Part shown: positions 20,632 through 31,491 of the stretch, in pieces
Layout: each line of letters starts with the position of its first letter
How positions within the stretch are numbered: the stretch's first letter is position 1
Assembly (NCBI RefSeq): GCF_004011695.2
Contig: NC_082407.1
Coordinates: 1,860,001 to 1,924,000 of the forward strand
Length of the DNA: 64,000 nt
Source of the DNA: Ascochyta rabiei
Lineage: Eukaryota > Ascomycota > Dothideomycetes > Pleosporales > Didymellaceae
Direction of reading: 5' to 3'
Made by a program: the position numbers and the translations under genes
The notes under the pieces: generated by a model
What the model was told of the DNA's origin: nothing
Seen by the model: only the letters and a program-made list of their open reading frames with translations
Database searches by the model: none

Positions 20632-22138
20632 CGGAAATATTGTTTGCTTGTTTGCTTGTTTGTCTGTTGTTGTTATTGTTATTATTGTTTATGACGTCGA
20701 GGGTGCTGTCTTTCAATATTTGCGGGTCCTGGAGCCAGCAGACATATGACGAAATCAGCGGCCAGTGGATGAAAGTGGCTCACGGAATGTTGAGAGGTGC
20801 TGCAGTGTGGTGGTACAGGTTCGGGTCAAGGCAAGCGCACGCAGGGTCTGAGACGAAGTGGGGATACGATGGCGCACTGGCGCACACTTTTTTTAGCTCG
20901 AGCGCGCTGTCAGGTGACTTGTCTGTTTCCCCTCGCACTGCCCTGATACTCTACGGAACTCATTGTGAACAACAGTCAATCAATCTTGCACACGTAAGGG
21001 AGTACTGAGCTGAGCTGGCAGAAAAGTGCTGCCCCCAATCTCAGTATGACATTAGCATTGATGTTTTTTTCTTCCTCTTACTCTGGAAGGCTGCTCGGAA
21101 ATTGCGATATCGTGGCTTGTAGGACGCGATGATAGTGTTTACATTAGGAACACAAGGCTGCTGCTGCCTTTGATTACAGGCATGTTTCTGTTCCTGAGTC
21201 GATCAAGCTGGGGCGACGATGCCACGCTGGCAGGCGATCCTAGCTTGCAATTGATAGCATGGAGATAGGAGTGGAACCAACATTCATGCATCCGTATCCG
21301 GCCCGCGACGTGGTCCACTCGAGCTTAAATAAACGGCTATCAGCCACTTAGGGGCACAGCCTAGCGGCTCAGCCAGGCGAAGTCTGCTTTCTGCAAGACC
21401 ATCGCTGATGGACTGAACTTTGCGTTGTGAGGATTGCACAAGAAGATGTGCCTGGATGTGGCGTTCGGCAAATGCAGAACATTGCCGGGGTGCAAAAAAT
21501 GCAATGATTCGCGGTGAGTGACGCAAACGAGGCCAACGCATCAGCGGATCCTTGCCAATTGGAAATATCACAAGATGTGTGTGTGGCAAGGCAGCCAGGC
21601 ATTTGTGCAGACAATGTGCTGGCGGGCAGGGTATCGTTGCAAGAACAGAGGGCAATGTCCAGACAGTCCAGTACGTGCAGAAGGGGAAGAGCCACATGTT
21701 GCAGGGCGGCATTGGCTTGAAGTGATCGTCGCGTTATTGGACGCACCCTTGTCATTTCGCTTCCTCTCCACTTGGGAGCGGAGGCTTGCCTCAGAAGCAA
21801 CGCCCTCAGGCTTCTCCTTTTCACCTAGCACCGCTGCGCAGCCCTGCAGTGTGTTCAGAGGTACACTGTGCGACGTTCCCACTTCTTGCGCAGCCATTGC
21901 ATACCCTCGCTACATTGCCTCGTCCCTGCATCGAGCGCGCTTCACAACAAACACGCTACCAGCACCAGCACCAGCACGAGCACCAGCACGAGCACCAGCC
22001 AGCACCAGCCAGCACCAGCCAGCACCAGCCAGCACCAGCCAGCACCCGCACCAGCACGCTCTCCACCGGCCACCTCCCCACGACCCACTGGCTTCGAGCG
22101 CTCAAGTCCTTCATTGAGGCTGCCCACGCCAAGCCAGC
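20632..22138. other. Divergent promoter region upstream of MSB1
   Basis: About 1.5 kb lies between divergent genes. Next to the coiled-coil gene is a TTG/TTA-rich microsatellite (20640-20690). A GC-rich minisatellite near the MSB1 start is listed separately. Frames over the minisatellite arise from the repeat itself. I found no convincing gene. Confidence 0.4.
21961..22050 (+). repeat. CAGCAC-type minisatellite in the MSB1 leader
   Basis: The stretch begins as a 6/12-bp repeat of CAGCAC/GAGCAC and changes at 21991 into five exact copies of the 10-mer AGCACCAGCC (to 22040). It ends about 90 nt before the MSB1 ATG, so it is probably transcribed in the leader. Confidence 0.85.
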
Positions 22139-25100
22139 ATGCCGTTCTTCAAGAACGTCTTCAAGTCGAAAGATGCCTCCCGGTCAGGCTCAAAAGCAGA
22201 CGCCAGCAGTGCACCTGCTGCACCGCGGCCACGGTGGGAAGACGCGTGGTCTCGCACCGACGTTGCACCAGAAGAGATACAAGAGCTCGTGCACGTCTGC
22301 ACCCACGAGATGAAATCCAGAGGTACGGCGCAGCGCAAGCCTGGGCCACCATGGTAGCCATTGCTAACTCGCAGCAGCCGTTGACATGCCCTTCATCCTC
22401 CTTCCTTTCCGCCCCACCTCAGACACAAGTGCTTCCCGCAACTTCGTGCGCAGTTTCTTCAAGGCAGCCTATGAAGGAACAAGGCAGTTTCGCGGCGAGA
22501 GCCTGGCGCAGGAGCTGCGCTTGGCCGAGCCATTGGTACGCCCAGCTGCGTTCAAGAATTTGAAATTGCATACTGATATGTGCAGACACTCTGTAGCATC
22601 ATGAAATGGTGTTGGAGTCGATTGCCAGGAGGCGTCGTGACGTGGGACGTCTATGAGCTCTTTCGCATCGGCGAGTCGGGTAAGGAACCACCACAAGAAC
22701 ACGTAAACGCGCGTACACGTGCTGACACATCTGGTAGATTCTAACCTCGCACGACACGCCTTCGACACATTCGTTCCCCTCAGTGTTGAATCCGACGCAC
22801 GCAAGCGCATCATCTTTGACTTCTTTGACCTCTTGTCTGCTGTCGCAGCAAGAGGCAAGACAAATGGCATGGGTGGCAGGAAGCTGTCGCGCATGGCTGG
22901 CTGGTGGGCCTTTGAGTTCCACGATGATGGGCATGGCTTTGACGGAGGATACCGCACATGGGAGAAGTTCGTGCTCCCCTTGTTTTGTTACTGCGCAACG
23001 TGCTGACCATTCTACTGCAGGGCGGCAGATGCTGCGAGCCATCTATTCTTTGCCTATCTTCGATCACTCTCGCCCGACGCGAACATAGTAGGCGGCATCT
23101 CCAACCTACCGCGTTCCCTGCAGTCACTGCTTTCACAGACTGAATACCCACCACAAGCACCTACGCTCATGCAATCTCGCACAACAAAAGTAGTCATGAT
23201 CGTCAACTCTGTCTCACCCACACCGTTTTCCCTGCTGCGCCGCGCAAAGAACTTTGAGTATCGAGATGATGATGCGGCATTGCAGCAATTCTCAGCTTAC
23301 GAGGATACTGTCATGGCTCTGACGGACGAATGCCGCAGGGTACTAGAGTGCATTGCTTCCGTAAACCAGTCTGTGACATCGCCGGACGCTACGACTCCAG
23401 ATCCATCATGGTCGCGATTCGAAGATTTCGGGTTTTCTGGACTCCTTGACGATTCCGCTAGCAGTACTAATGGGGCATCGGCAACGGGCAGTCCACGTGA
23501 ATTTTCAGGCCTTCGAAATGGAGCTCGCTCCAAAGAGACGGATTTCGGTCGTCCCACCACCCCGTCCTGGGCCGACTTTCTTTCCTCCGGATTTGCCGAC
23601 GAGAACAACCAGACTTCGCCTACTACGTTGTTGCTCCCAACACAGAAGCTTCCTCCGCTTGGTGAGCCAGCTCGTGTACACAGCTCCCAGTCACATGTGC
23701 GCAATGGACTCGGCTCTGAGGAAGATTTGGAACCCGGTGAACTTGCAAGCATCACAGCATTCGATCTGGATGAAACGTTCTGGTGGGTGTGGATGACAAG
23801 TCTCGCCAACGAGGAAACGCCAAACCGCAAGGCCGCTTTCGGTAGATGCACACTGATTGAGACGCGGATACCGGGTGGCAAATGGCTCGTGATGGAAGAG
23901 CAGGTCAAGGGTGCCGCTGCGGGGCCTGAGGAAGGCGCGTACATTGCAGAGAAAAAATCAAAGTTCAGCTTCACGAGGCGGGGACGTCTGGGACGAAGAA
24001 AATCTACCGGAAAAAAGACAGTGCCGGCCGCAAAGGACCCGTACAATCGAACGACATCAAACACACCATCGAGCACTATTGGCGCAGACCAGCATGCAAG
24101 GATCCAGGCCGCAGCTGCAAAACTGTCACAAAAGGAACGGGACCAGAAAGCAGCGGAACAGCTTGGCCAGCGCCGGGCCCGGATGGACGAAGCCTCCTCT
24201 ATCAAGACAAACAGTGTATTGACGTTACAGCCGCACCTGCTGAGCGAAGCCGGACCCGCTATGAAGTGGGATAAGCGATTCGGAGAGGGCGCAATGGATA
24301 AGGACGCCGTGCGTGCGCATTATCTTGGAGACATCAATGCTGGGAAAGGTGCAAGGAACAATTTGAGATCTACAGCCAACGGACGGTCCTCTCCGCTGCC
24401 TCCTGAGGTCTCGAACCGCGACCTGCCCGCGCTGCCTCAGTCGCAAACAAATCTGCCGGCATCCAAATCTCAGGTTTGGCAATCACCTGCGGCTAACACC
24501 AGCCAAGACGTCACTGTTACCCCGGTGCCGTGGCCCGAGGATTCTCCACTCCCTACGCCACAGCTAGAGCCAGAGGGAAAAGCTTTGCCTACCACAGAAA
24601 GCGTCGATTGGCATCCGGCTCTGAGAGCGCCGGCTCCTGAACGAAAAGCAATCACCCCTGTTTCTTCAAACATTCGTGCTAGTGAAGAGCAGACGACGCA
24701 AGCCGAACCGAAGAAGCTGGAAAAGAAGAAGAAGGAAGGTGGTGGCGGTTTCAGGAAGCTATTCGGCAGGAAAAAGACCGACACATCTACACCAGTCGGT
24801 ATCAACCAGCCAAGGCCGTCCCAGGATGACTCGCGTGTGCGGGCGCTTGACGCCGCTCGAAGCACGTCTCGAATCTCACATCACGACCAGCAATACCGGG
24901 AGCCATCGTCAGCAATCAGCATTGAACAGGCCGAGCCTGTCAGAGCACGATCTCCAGCACTCGAGCCAAGTCCGGTTGCTTTCGAGCAAGTACAACCTAC
25001 CGCAGAACCGCCTAGTCCACCATTTGCACCCGGTAGCACTGCGTTTGAACAGCATGAGGCAGACCGTGCCTTCTCGCGATTTGATCAAGGTCCCATGGAG

Positions 25101-25526
25101 GACATGCCAGCCTTTGTTCCCGAGGACAGCGACAACGAAGAGCATGGCTTTGCACCTGCTATTCACCGTCGACCGGTAGGGCAGGAGTCGAGACTACCGC
25201 GCCCAGTCACGCCCCCCCAGCAGCAGGCCGCCTATGCAAGAGACGACATGTCAGAGGATTCAGTTGAAGTTGGAAGACAAGCGTCGCCTTCACAAGATAG
25301 GTGGGCGCAGATCAGGAGGAACGCTGCTGAGCGCGCAGCACGACTTAGCGAAGAACAGACTCGTCGCAGCCGAAGCCAGAGCCAGAGTCAGCGCACCGAC
25401 GAAGGGGAGACTAGTGGTGAAGAGACGATTGAGAGCCGTGTTGCACGCATCAAAGCCCGTGTTGCTGAGCTAACAGGCAACGTCGATGGAACGCCAGCCA
25501 GGCCTGGTGCTGGTGTCGTGCGGTAG
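22139..25526 (+). CDS. MSB1: MSB1/Mug8-domain polarity protein (5 exons, 1056 aa)
   Basis: MSB1-type proteins act at the growing cell cortex with Rho/Cdc42 signalling and in yeast interact genetically with polarity and protein-kinase C functions. The exons are 22139-22322, 22378-22535, 22586-22679, 22738-22966 and 23021-25526 (introns 55, 50, 58 and 54 nt). The N-terminus MPFFKNVFKSKD and RPRWEDAWSRTDVAPEEIQE are hallmarks of the family. The conserved domain continues through DMPFILLPFRP, MKWCWSRLPGGVVTWDVYEL, RIIFDFFDLL and MAGWWAFEFHDDGHGFDGGY to about residue 420, including FWWVWMTSLANEETPNRK. It resembles a divergent RhoGAP fold in layout; catalytic activity cannot be inferred. The C-terminal 550 residues are disordered, with a basic patch KKKEGGGGFRKLFGRKK. 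Two acceptors in tandem (CAGCAG, ending at 22374 and 22377) are possible for intron 1. Confidence 0.92.
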
Positions 25527-27255
25527 ATAACGTAATCTGGTATACACAAGTATGTTCAGCATCCCTACCAAGGCAAATAGATGGCTAACATGGACAACAG
25601 ATCTTTCATGCGTCTATACTGTCTGCTTTCTCAGCGTACAAAGAGCACAGATACCCATTTCCGTTTTGCTCTCCGGACATCTAATACCCCTCCAATGTCT
25701 TCAGCGGCTTCCTGTTTGGCTTGCTTTATGTTTTGAACGATTCGATTTTAATCTGCTAGGAGTAATGGAGGGTAGTGCGAGGTTGTGCTTCAAGCACTTG
25801 ACCAGATTCCTTTTTAATTCGTGCATACTTGCTGGAGGTGGATGGACACCCTAGATTGGCTCGAATGTAATGCAAATGCTCGTCCGAACCATGCTGGATG
25901 TTCAAACCACTGAGACGAGGCATCGTAGTTGAGATTTCCTTTGCAAGCAGTCTTGTTGTAGTCCTACCACGCTAATTGGAGTGGAGCTACGATCACACAG
26001 CTCGGAGCGTTGGTTGGGACTCGCAAGAGAGGGCCTCTTGTTACTGGCCATCCACACAGCAGGCGCGTAAACGGGTCATGTTGCAGCCCAGTCCGGGTAA
26101 TCACAACCAAGTCACTGCACTTCAACCACTATACCCCAGCGTAGTCGCAAAGTGTGCAGTCGGCTACGATGGCCCATTCGCATCTGATATCGGACGGTGG
26201 GTCGGTCATGGCTGCGTCATCCCGCGTGGATAGGTGCTTATCTAAATATAGAGCATTCGTTGCAGCGGAGGTAAAGGTACGCGAGACCGACGAACTACGA
26301 CACTCGAGGTGATGGTCGATGACGCGTACAGACCGACGCATGCAACACTCCAGGCACAGCTCAGACAATATCTGTCACTTCGCCCTGTGTAGCCCGCAGG
26401 TGCGACTCGTGCACGCAGCACAACATAGCCCAGATCCCTTCGCTGCTCGAGTTTCCATGAGCCAATGCTAGCGTCTCCTCGTTCCCAGGAGCATCCCATT
26501 TTCAAGGGTGTCGACACTGCTCGCCTTGGACGTATGCCTACCTGTCCTGCGGGGCTGGTGAGACCGAGGCAACATCATCGTCCCATGCCGATTCCACGAG
26601 ACACACGCGCATACGGACTCTGCAGACGTGGGAGGAGATCAGGGTCTGCATGGGCATCTGCATCGGCTGGAGGATGCAGATGCGGTTCCTCGAGGGTCTG
26701 GCAACGGTTGTGAAATGTCCTATAATTAGCCTTGATCATGGCTGTCTAACCCAGACAGAGTGATTTAGCGGACGCCGGTGGGTGTCATTCACGTGCACAC
26801 AGCGGCCAGCCAATGGCAGCCGCGGGTCAGGCGTTGCACAACGCTCAAAACGCAGCAAATGGCCGCGAAGGGGCTGCTTGGCGAGTAGCGGCCCAGGCTC
26901 GACAGCAGGCAGGCTTCTAATTATAGGCAGCGGTGCCCTCCACACTCCCCTCTGCACATCATCTCTCGCTTTGAGGCTCAAGGACCCGAGAGCTTTGGGT
27001 ACAGCTCTGCGTCGCGCGTTGGAACCATATAGCTTGCGGGCTGCAGAAGAAGCAGCACCATCCTCGCGCCGACTTTGGCCGCCCATTCTGGCCTCCTGAA
27101 ACGCTCTCGCAGTAACGCGGTCGTGCTCACCAAGCCGCCGCGCAAGCTAATCGGCGCCTCCGCCCTCGACAACGCTCGACTACGAGCCACGCCATCGCCG
27201 TCCCGTATACCCCTCGCCGTTCGATGCGCGCTGACGGCTGATTTCGCTCTTCGCC
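25527..27255. other. Intergenic region upstream of the MADS-box gene
   Basis: About 1.7 kb lies between two plus-strand genes. It holds the 3' flank of MSB1 and the MADS-box promoter. Near the end, a 5-codon upstream ORF (ATG 27224, TGA 27239-27241) stops 14 nt before the MADS ATG. I saw no other gene, tRNA or repeat. Confidence 0.4.
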
Positions 27256-28314
27256 ATGGGTCGCAGAAAGATCGAGATCAAGGCCATCAAGGATGACCGG
27301 AACCGCTCAGTGTACGCTTTCCCTCCACGGCGCGCGCTCGCCGCCGACTGTGGCTAACATTGCGCAGCACCTTTCTGAAGCGCAAGGGCGGTCTGTTCAA
27401 GAAGGCGCACGAGCTCTCTGTGCTCTGTTCCGTCGACGTCGCCGTCATCATCTTCGGCCACAACAAGAAGCTGTACGAGTTTTCATCCGGCGACATCAAC
27501 GAAACCATCGGTCGTTACCAATATGTAAGCTTTCTCTCGCCCGTTGACCCATGGACACAACACCTAACCGAGTCGTGCTGACAGGTCACGCAGTATGGCG
27601 GCGCACATGAACACAAGGGCCCGGAGGACTTCATGGGCAAGAAGGACGGCGACGAAGACGAGGACGAGGACGAGGACGGCGCGCCTCCACGCGACTCGCA
27701 CACCCCACCAGAGCAGCATGGCCTGATGCCGCACCACATGCAGCACGCCCAAGTCTTCCAACACGTCCGGCACGTCACACCTTCAGCCTCTCCACCAATA
27801 CCGAGCGGCTTCCAGCACCGTGGCCCTTCACCGCAACCCGGCCACCACCTGTCGCGCCCGAACTCACGACTGGACCAACACCCTGGTCACGTTCGTCGAA
27901 GCTCCAACCTCGCACCTCCACAGCCATACCCCTCGCAAGCACCGCCGCCGCCGCCTAGCTATGCCTATATGCCGAACCCGCCCTTCTACAATCCGCAAGC
28001 CGCTCAAAGACCGCCACAGGGCCCGCCTGGGCCTCAATATCATTACACTCACCCCATGCCGAATCCGCAGGTACAGCAATATATGCAGCAAGAGCAACGG
28101 AGACAGTCAATGCCACCTGTACCACAGATGCAGCCTTCACCACAGATGCAGCCCTCACCACAAATGCAGCCTACCGCGCAGATGCAACCACAACACCCGT
28201 CACAGCAACAGCAGCAGCAGCAGCAGCAGCAACAACAACACCAACAGCAGATCCAGCACCAACAGCAGCAGCAGGCAGAGCAACAACACCAACAGCAATC
28301 ACAACAGCAGCAGC

Positions 28315-28345
<31 letters not shown>

Positions 28346-29372
28346 GCAACAGCAACAGCAACAACAACAGCAACAACAACAGCAACAACAACAGCAACAG
28401 CAACAGCAACAACAACAGCAACAACAACAATCACAGACACCGCAATCCCAACAACAGCAGCAACATCAGCGACCGCCGCAGCCTACAATCACCGTCCCAT
28501 CTCCGCCTCCGCCCCAACACGACTTCCAGAGCCCTCCACTTCCGCAACCGAGACCATTACACGCATCCGCCAAACACAGCATCTTCACGCCGATTGACGA
28601 CAGCCAGTCTATGCTAGCCGCACATTGGGGTAGCAGTAGTTTAGTTCCCCTTCGCAGCGACATTCAAGTCATAAAGCAGGAGAATCGATCGCAGTCGATT
28701 GATGTAGCCGCCATGTCACGCCTCCAGCCCAATGGTGCCCAGCCCTTACAGCCGCCAAAAATGTCCAGCCCGCAGCTACCGCAACCGCTCCAGCGAACAC
28801 ACTCGAGCCCATCTGTACCCCCAATCGCTCCGCTCGCACGAACGAACAGTTTACAGATGGATAAGAACAAGCCAAAACTGCGCGTCCAGATCCCTAGTGA
28901 ACACTCAGACGGAGGCAGCGCTACAGCCGAATCATCACCCAAAGACTCGATCTCGGGCGCAACCCCAGCTCGCAGCACCGATGCATCACATTCCTCAGGC
29001 GTCGTCCTCCCACCTCCCTCTCCCAGCGCAAACTCGCTCCTCAGCGCCGGCGCAACGGGGCCGCCCAATCCCTTCGCACGACCTCCGCCGCCTACCAACA
29101 GCAACTCGTACGGCAGCAGCAACCGCGACATGGAGACGCCCATATCAGCATTGCCGAGCCGGTTTGTAGAGAACGGACTGTTGCCGTCGCCAAGCAGCTT
29201 CTACCCGGAGTGGGGCTTTGGGCGCGACTCCAACATGCTCCCAAGCCCGTTGACCTTCCAAACACCGGTCGTGGGCAACGGGCCCTCTTTTGCGCGCGAC
29301 GAGTCTGCAGATCGCAAGCGCAAGACGTCTGACGGGGGGAGCGATACCAGTCAGAAGAGGGTGAAGGCTTAG
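27256..29372 (+). CDS. RLM1: MEF2/Rlm1-type MADS-box transcription factor (3 exons, about 663 aa)
   Basis: Rlm1-type factors bind A/T-rich MEF2 sites and, in yeast, are switched on by the cell-wall-integrity MAP kinase. The exons are 27256-27311, 27368-27524 and 27594-29372. The MADS box (residues 1-58) reads [18 protein letters not shown], then [19 protein letters not shown] and [15 protein letters not shown]. The KIEI/IKDDRN variant and the family continuation ([14 protein letters not shown]) place it in the MEF2-like class. A run of 43 glutamines lies at residues 308-350, preceded by PQMQPS repeats. KPKLRVQIP (about 497-505) matches the MAP-kinase docking segment of MEF2 proteins and is followed by several SP/TP sites. 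Intron 2 could also use an acceptor 9 nt upstream (27584), adding Val-Thr-Gln. The C-terminus carries KRKTSDGG. Confidence 0.9.
28302..28430 (+). repeat. CAA/CAG tract encoding 43 consecutive glutamines
   Basis: This uninterrupted Gln tract in the MADS-box gene mixes CAA and CAG codons. Interrupted Gln-rich sequence extends it on both sides (28203-28470). Frames reading poly-Asn or poly-Val here are shadows. Confidence 0.95.
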
Positions 29373-30259
29373 GTATTCTCACGCATTCTTAACCTGTAGT
29401 ACCATTGTAGTGTTTCTCTTCTGCCTTTTCGGTAGTCGCTATATTGTTCGATGTTGGGGGGCGTTATTGGATACCCACGACACCTGAGTATGTTTCTTGT
29501 TTCGTTATTATCCAGCTACATGATGGCACTGGGTGTCTTGAGTCCCAGACTCGAAAGACCGCACGATAGTCAGGAGAGTGGAGACGACGTCTTCGTAGTA
29601 GATAGCAATTCACCGTTTGAAAGTCAAGCCCCTGCTGTACCATGATTGAGTTGTTGAGCTACTTGCGCTGGTGCCATGTGCTTGTGTGTCTAGGTGTGAC
29701 TGCAGGGAAAGGATTTCCAGTGCGGAATTGCGCCTCCACAGGGGGTTTGTCAGATTCTTCAGCTTTGCGCTGCCTCGCCCAGCATGTCCAGCGATCCACC
29801 TTGAAGGAGAGACAAGATGCAGTCATGAACGACAAGGCCGACTGATGATCGGGCATCAGGAGCTGGATTTTTCTGGGCCAGGCGATCTGAACTAGCAGCC
29901 TTCATTCCGAGCTTCCCAGGCCGGCGATGCTGCTGGGCTCTGGGCGTGACCTGTGCTCTTGAGCCCGTGGCGCTGAGCAGAGCAGGGCGTCATAGGTCAA
30001 GGGAGACCCCGCCAGGATTTGGGTCAGCCGCTGTTGGGCGTCGAGAGATACAAGTGGAGCTTGGAACGTATTCCCGCAACGCATACGCATACCCAGGATT
30101 CGCGAGTACGCAGCGTCTCCGCAAAAGCCACCAAGTCGCTCAAGGGCTGAGCCTCCGTCTGCGCCTCCTATATCAGCTCTCGCCTTTTGCTGGCCACAAC
30201 AGCCCTCTGTCCTCCCTCCCCCCCCCCCCTCCCCCCTCAACAGCTCCCCACCCCCCACC
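29373..30259. other. Intergenic region upstream of the penta-EF-hand gene
   Basis: This is about 0.9 kb between two plus-strand genes. A C-rich tract (about 30211-30237, with a run of C broken by single T residues) lies just before the ATG at 30260 and is probably in the leader. I saw no other features. Confidence 0.4.
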
Positions 30260-31491
30260 ATGGCATACAACAAAGGCTTCAACCCCGACAGGCTGCCTGC
30301 CCATGCAGAGCCCGAGCAGGTGTGTAGCCACTACGCTAAGCACGTGCGCGCCATTGACCCTCCCCCAGGCCGCACAGATGATGTCCCAGGGCTCACGGCC
30401 CCCGCGAACCTCGTCAGCGCGCCCGGACTACAGCAAGCCTGCCCCGGCCGTGCCCGGCGCACGACACGACTACCGCCCGGACGAGCGCTATGGCGGAGGA
30501 CGTCCAGCCAGCTACGACGCTCGCCCTCCCCCGGGCGCATACAACGACCGCTACGACGCGCGCTACAACGATTCGCGGCCCAGCGTCGGCAGCCCGCCTC
30601 CAGCCAACTACGGCCAGGGACCACCACCACAGTTCTACCACGGCAGGCCGCCGATTGCGCAGCAGCAGAGGCCGCCACCCACGCCTGCGCCGCCGAGGGA
30701 CGCGAATGATCGAGATGCGCTGTGGAGGCTGTTTGGCGCTGTAGACAAGGACGGTAGGTTGCCAGAGACACCTGTGGGGTGACGTCAGACTGAACGGATA
30801 CAGCGAGTGGAAGCTTGACAGAAGCTGAGCTGCGAATCGCGCTCGTCAACGGCGACTGGTCACCTTTTGACCCTCACACCGTGCGCATGATGATCAGGTG
30901 ATGCTCCCTGAGCGAGTTGGTCGAGATGGGTGGAAGCTGACAGCAGCAGAATGTTCGACACCGACCGCTCTGGCTCTGTAAACTTTGACGAGTTTTGGTA
31001 TGCTCTACCTCGTGACTCTCCGGCAATTCGCCTCCAAACCACCCCAGCTAACACCTCCCAGCGGTCTATGGGGCTTCCTCTCTGCCTGGCGCGGCCTCTT
31101 CGACCGCTTTGATGCGGACCACTCTGGCACCATATCCTACGCCGAATTCAACGAAGCTCTAGTCGCCTTTGGGTACCGTCTTTCACAGCAATTCGTCACG
31201 CTGCTGTACCGCACGTACGACCGCGGCGGCCAGAATGCGATGAGTTTCGATCTGTTCGTACAGGCATGCATTAGTCTCAAGAGGATGACAGATGTGTTCA
31301 AGAAGTATGACGAGGATCGGGATGGATACATTACACTGAGCTTGTGAGTCTCATTCACAGAACATTTATACTTTTTGCTGACAAGACAACAGCGAGGAGT
31401 TCCTGACAGGTGCGCAAGCTTTGTTCCTTTTTAACTCGATATCCGCGTCGACTGATACCGGACTGTATTAGAAATCATCCGTCAACGTTGA
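30260..31491 (+). CDS. PEF1: Penta-EF-hand calcium-binding protein, ALG-2/Pef1 type (7 exons, 301 aa)
   Basis: Penta-EF-hand proteins are cytosolic Ca2+ sensors that dimerise through the fifth EF hand and act in membrane trafficking and stress responses. The exons are 30260-30319, 30369-30753, 30804-30897, 30950-30997, 31062-31343, 31393-31409 (17 nt) and 31472-31491. The N-terminal 140 residues are Pro/Gly/Arg/Tyr-rich and disordered (repeated YDARPP, YNDRYD). EF1 is GAVDKDASGSLTEAELR, EF2 is FDTDRSGSVNFDEF, and EF3 is FDADHSGTISYAEF. EF4 is degenerate (YDRGGQNAMSFDLF) and EF5 is YDEDRDGYITLSFEEF, completed only by joining the 17-nt exon. CGLWGFLSAWRGLF between EF2 and EF3 is diagnostic. Intron 3 ends in CAGCAGCAG; only the last acceptor (30949) is used in my model. 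Confidence 0.92.

Noticed and set aside
28171..28617. Long poly-Asn and poly-Val frames over the CAA/CAG tract
   Set aside because: They are other-frame readings of the glutamine repeat in the MADS-box gene.
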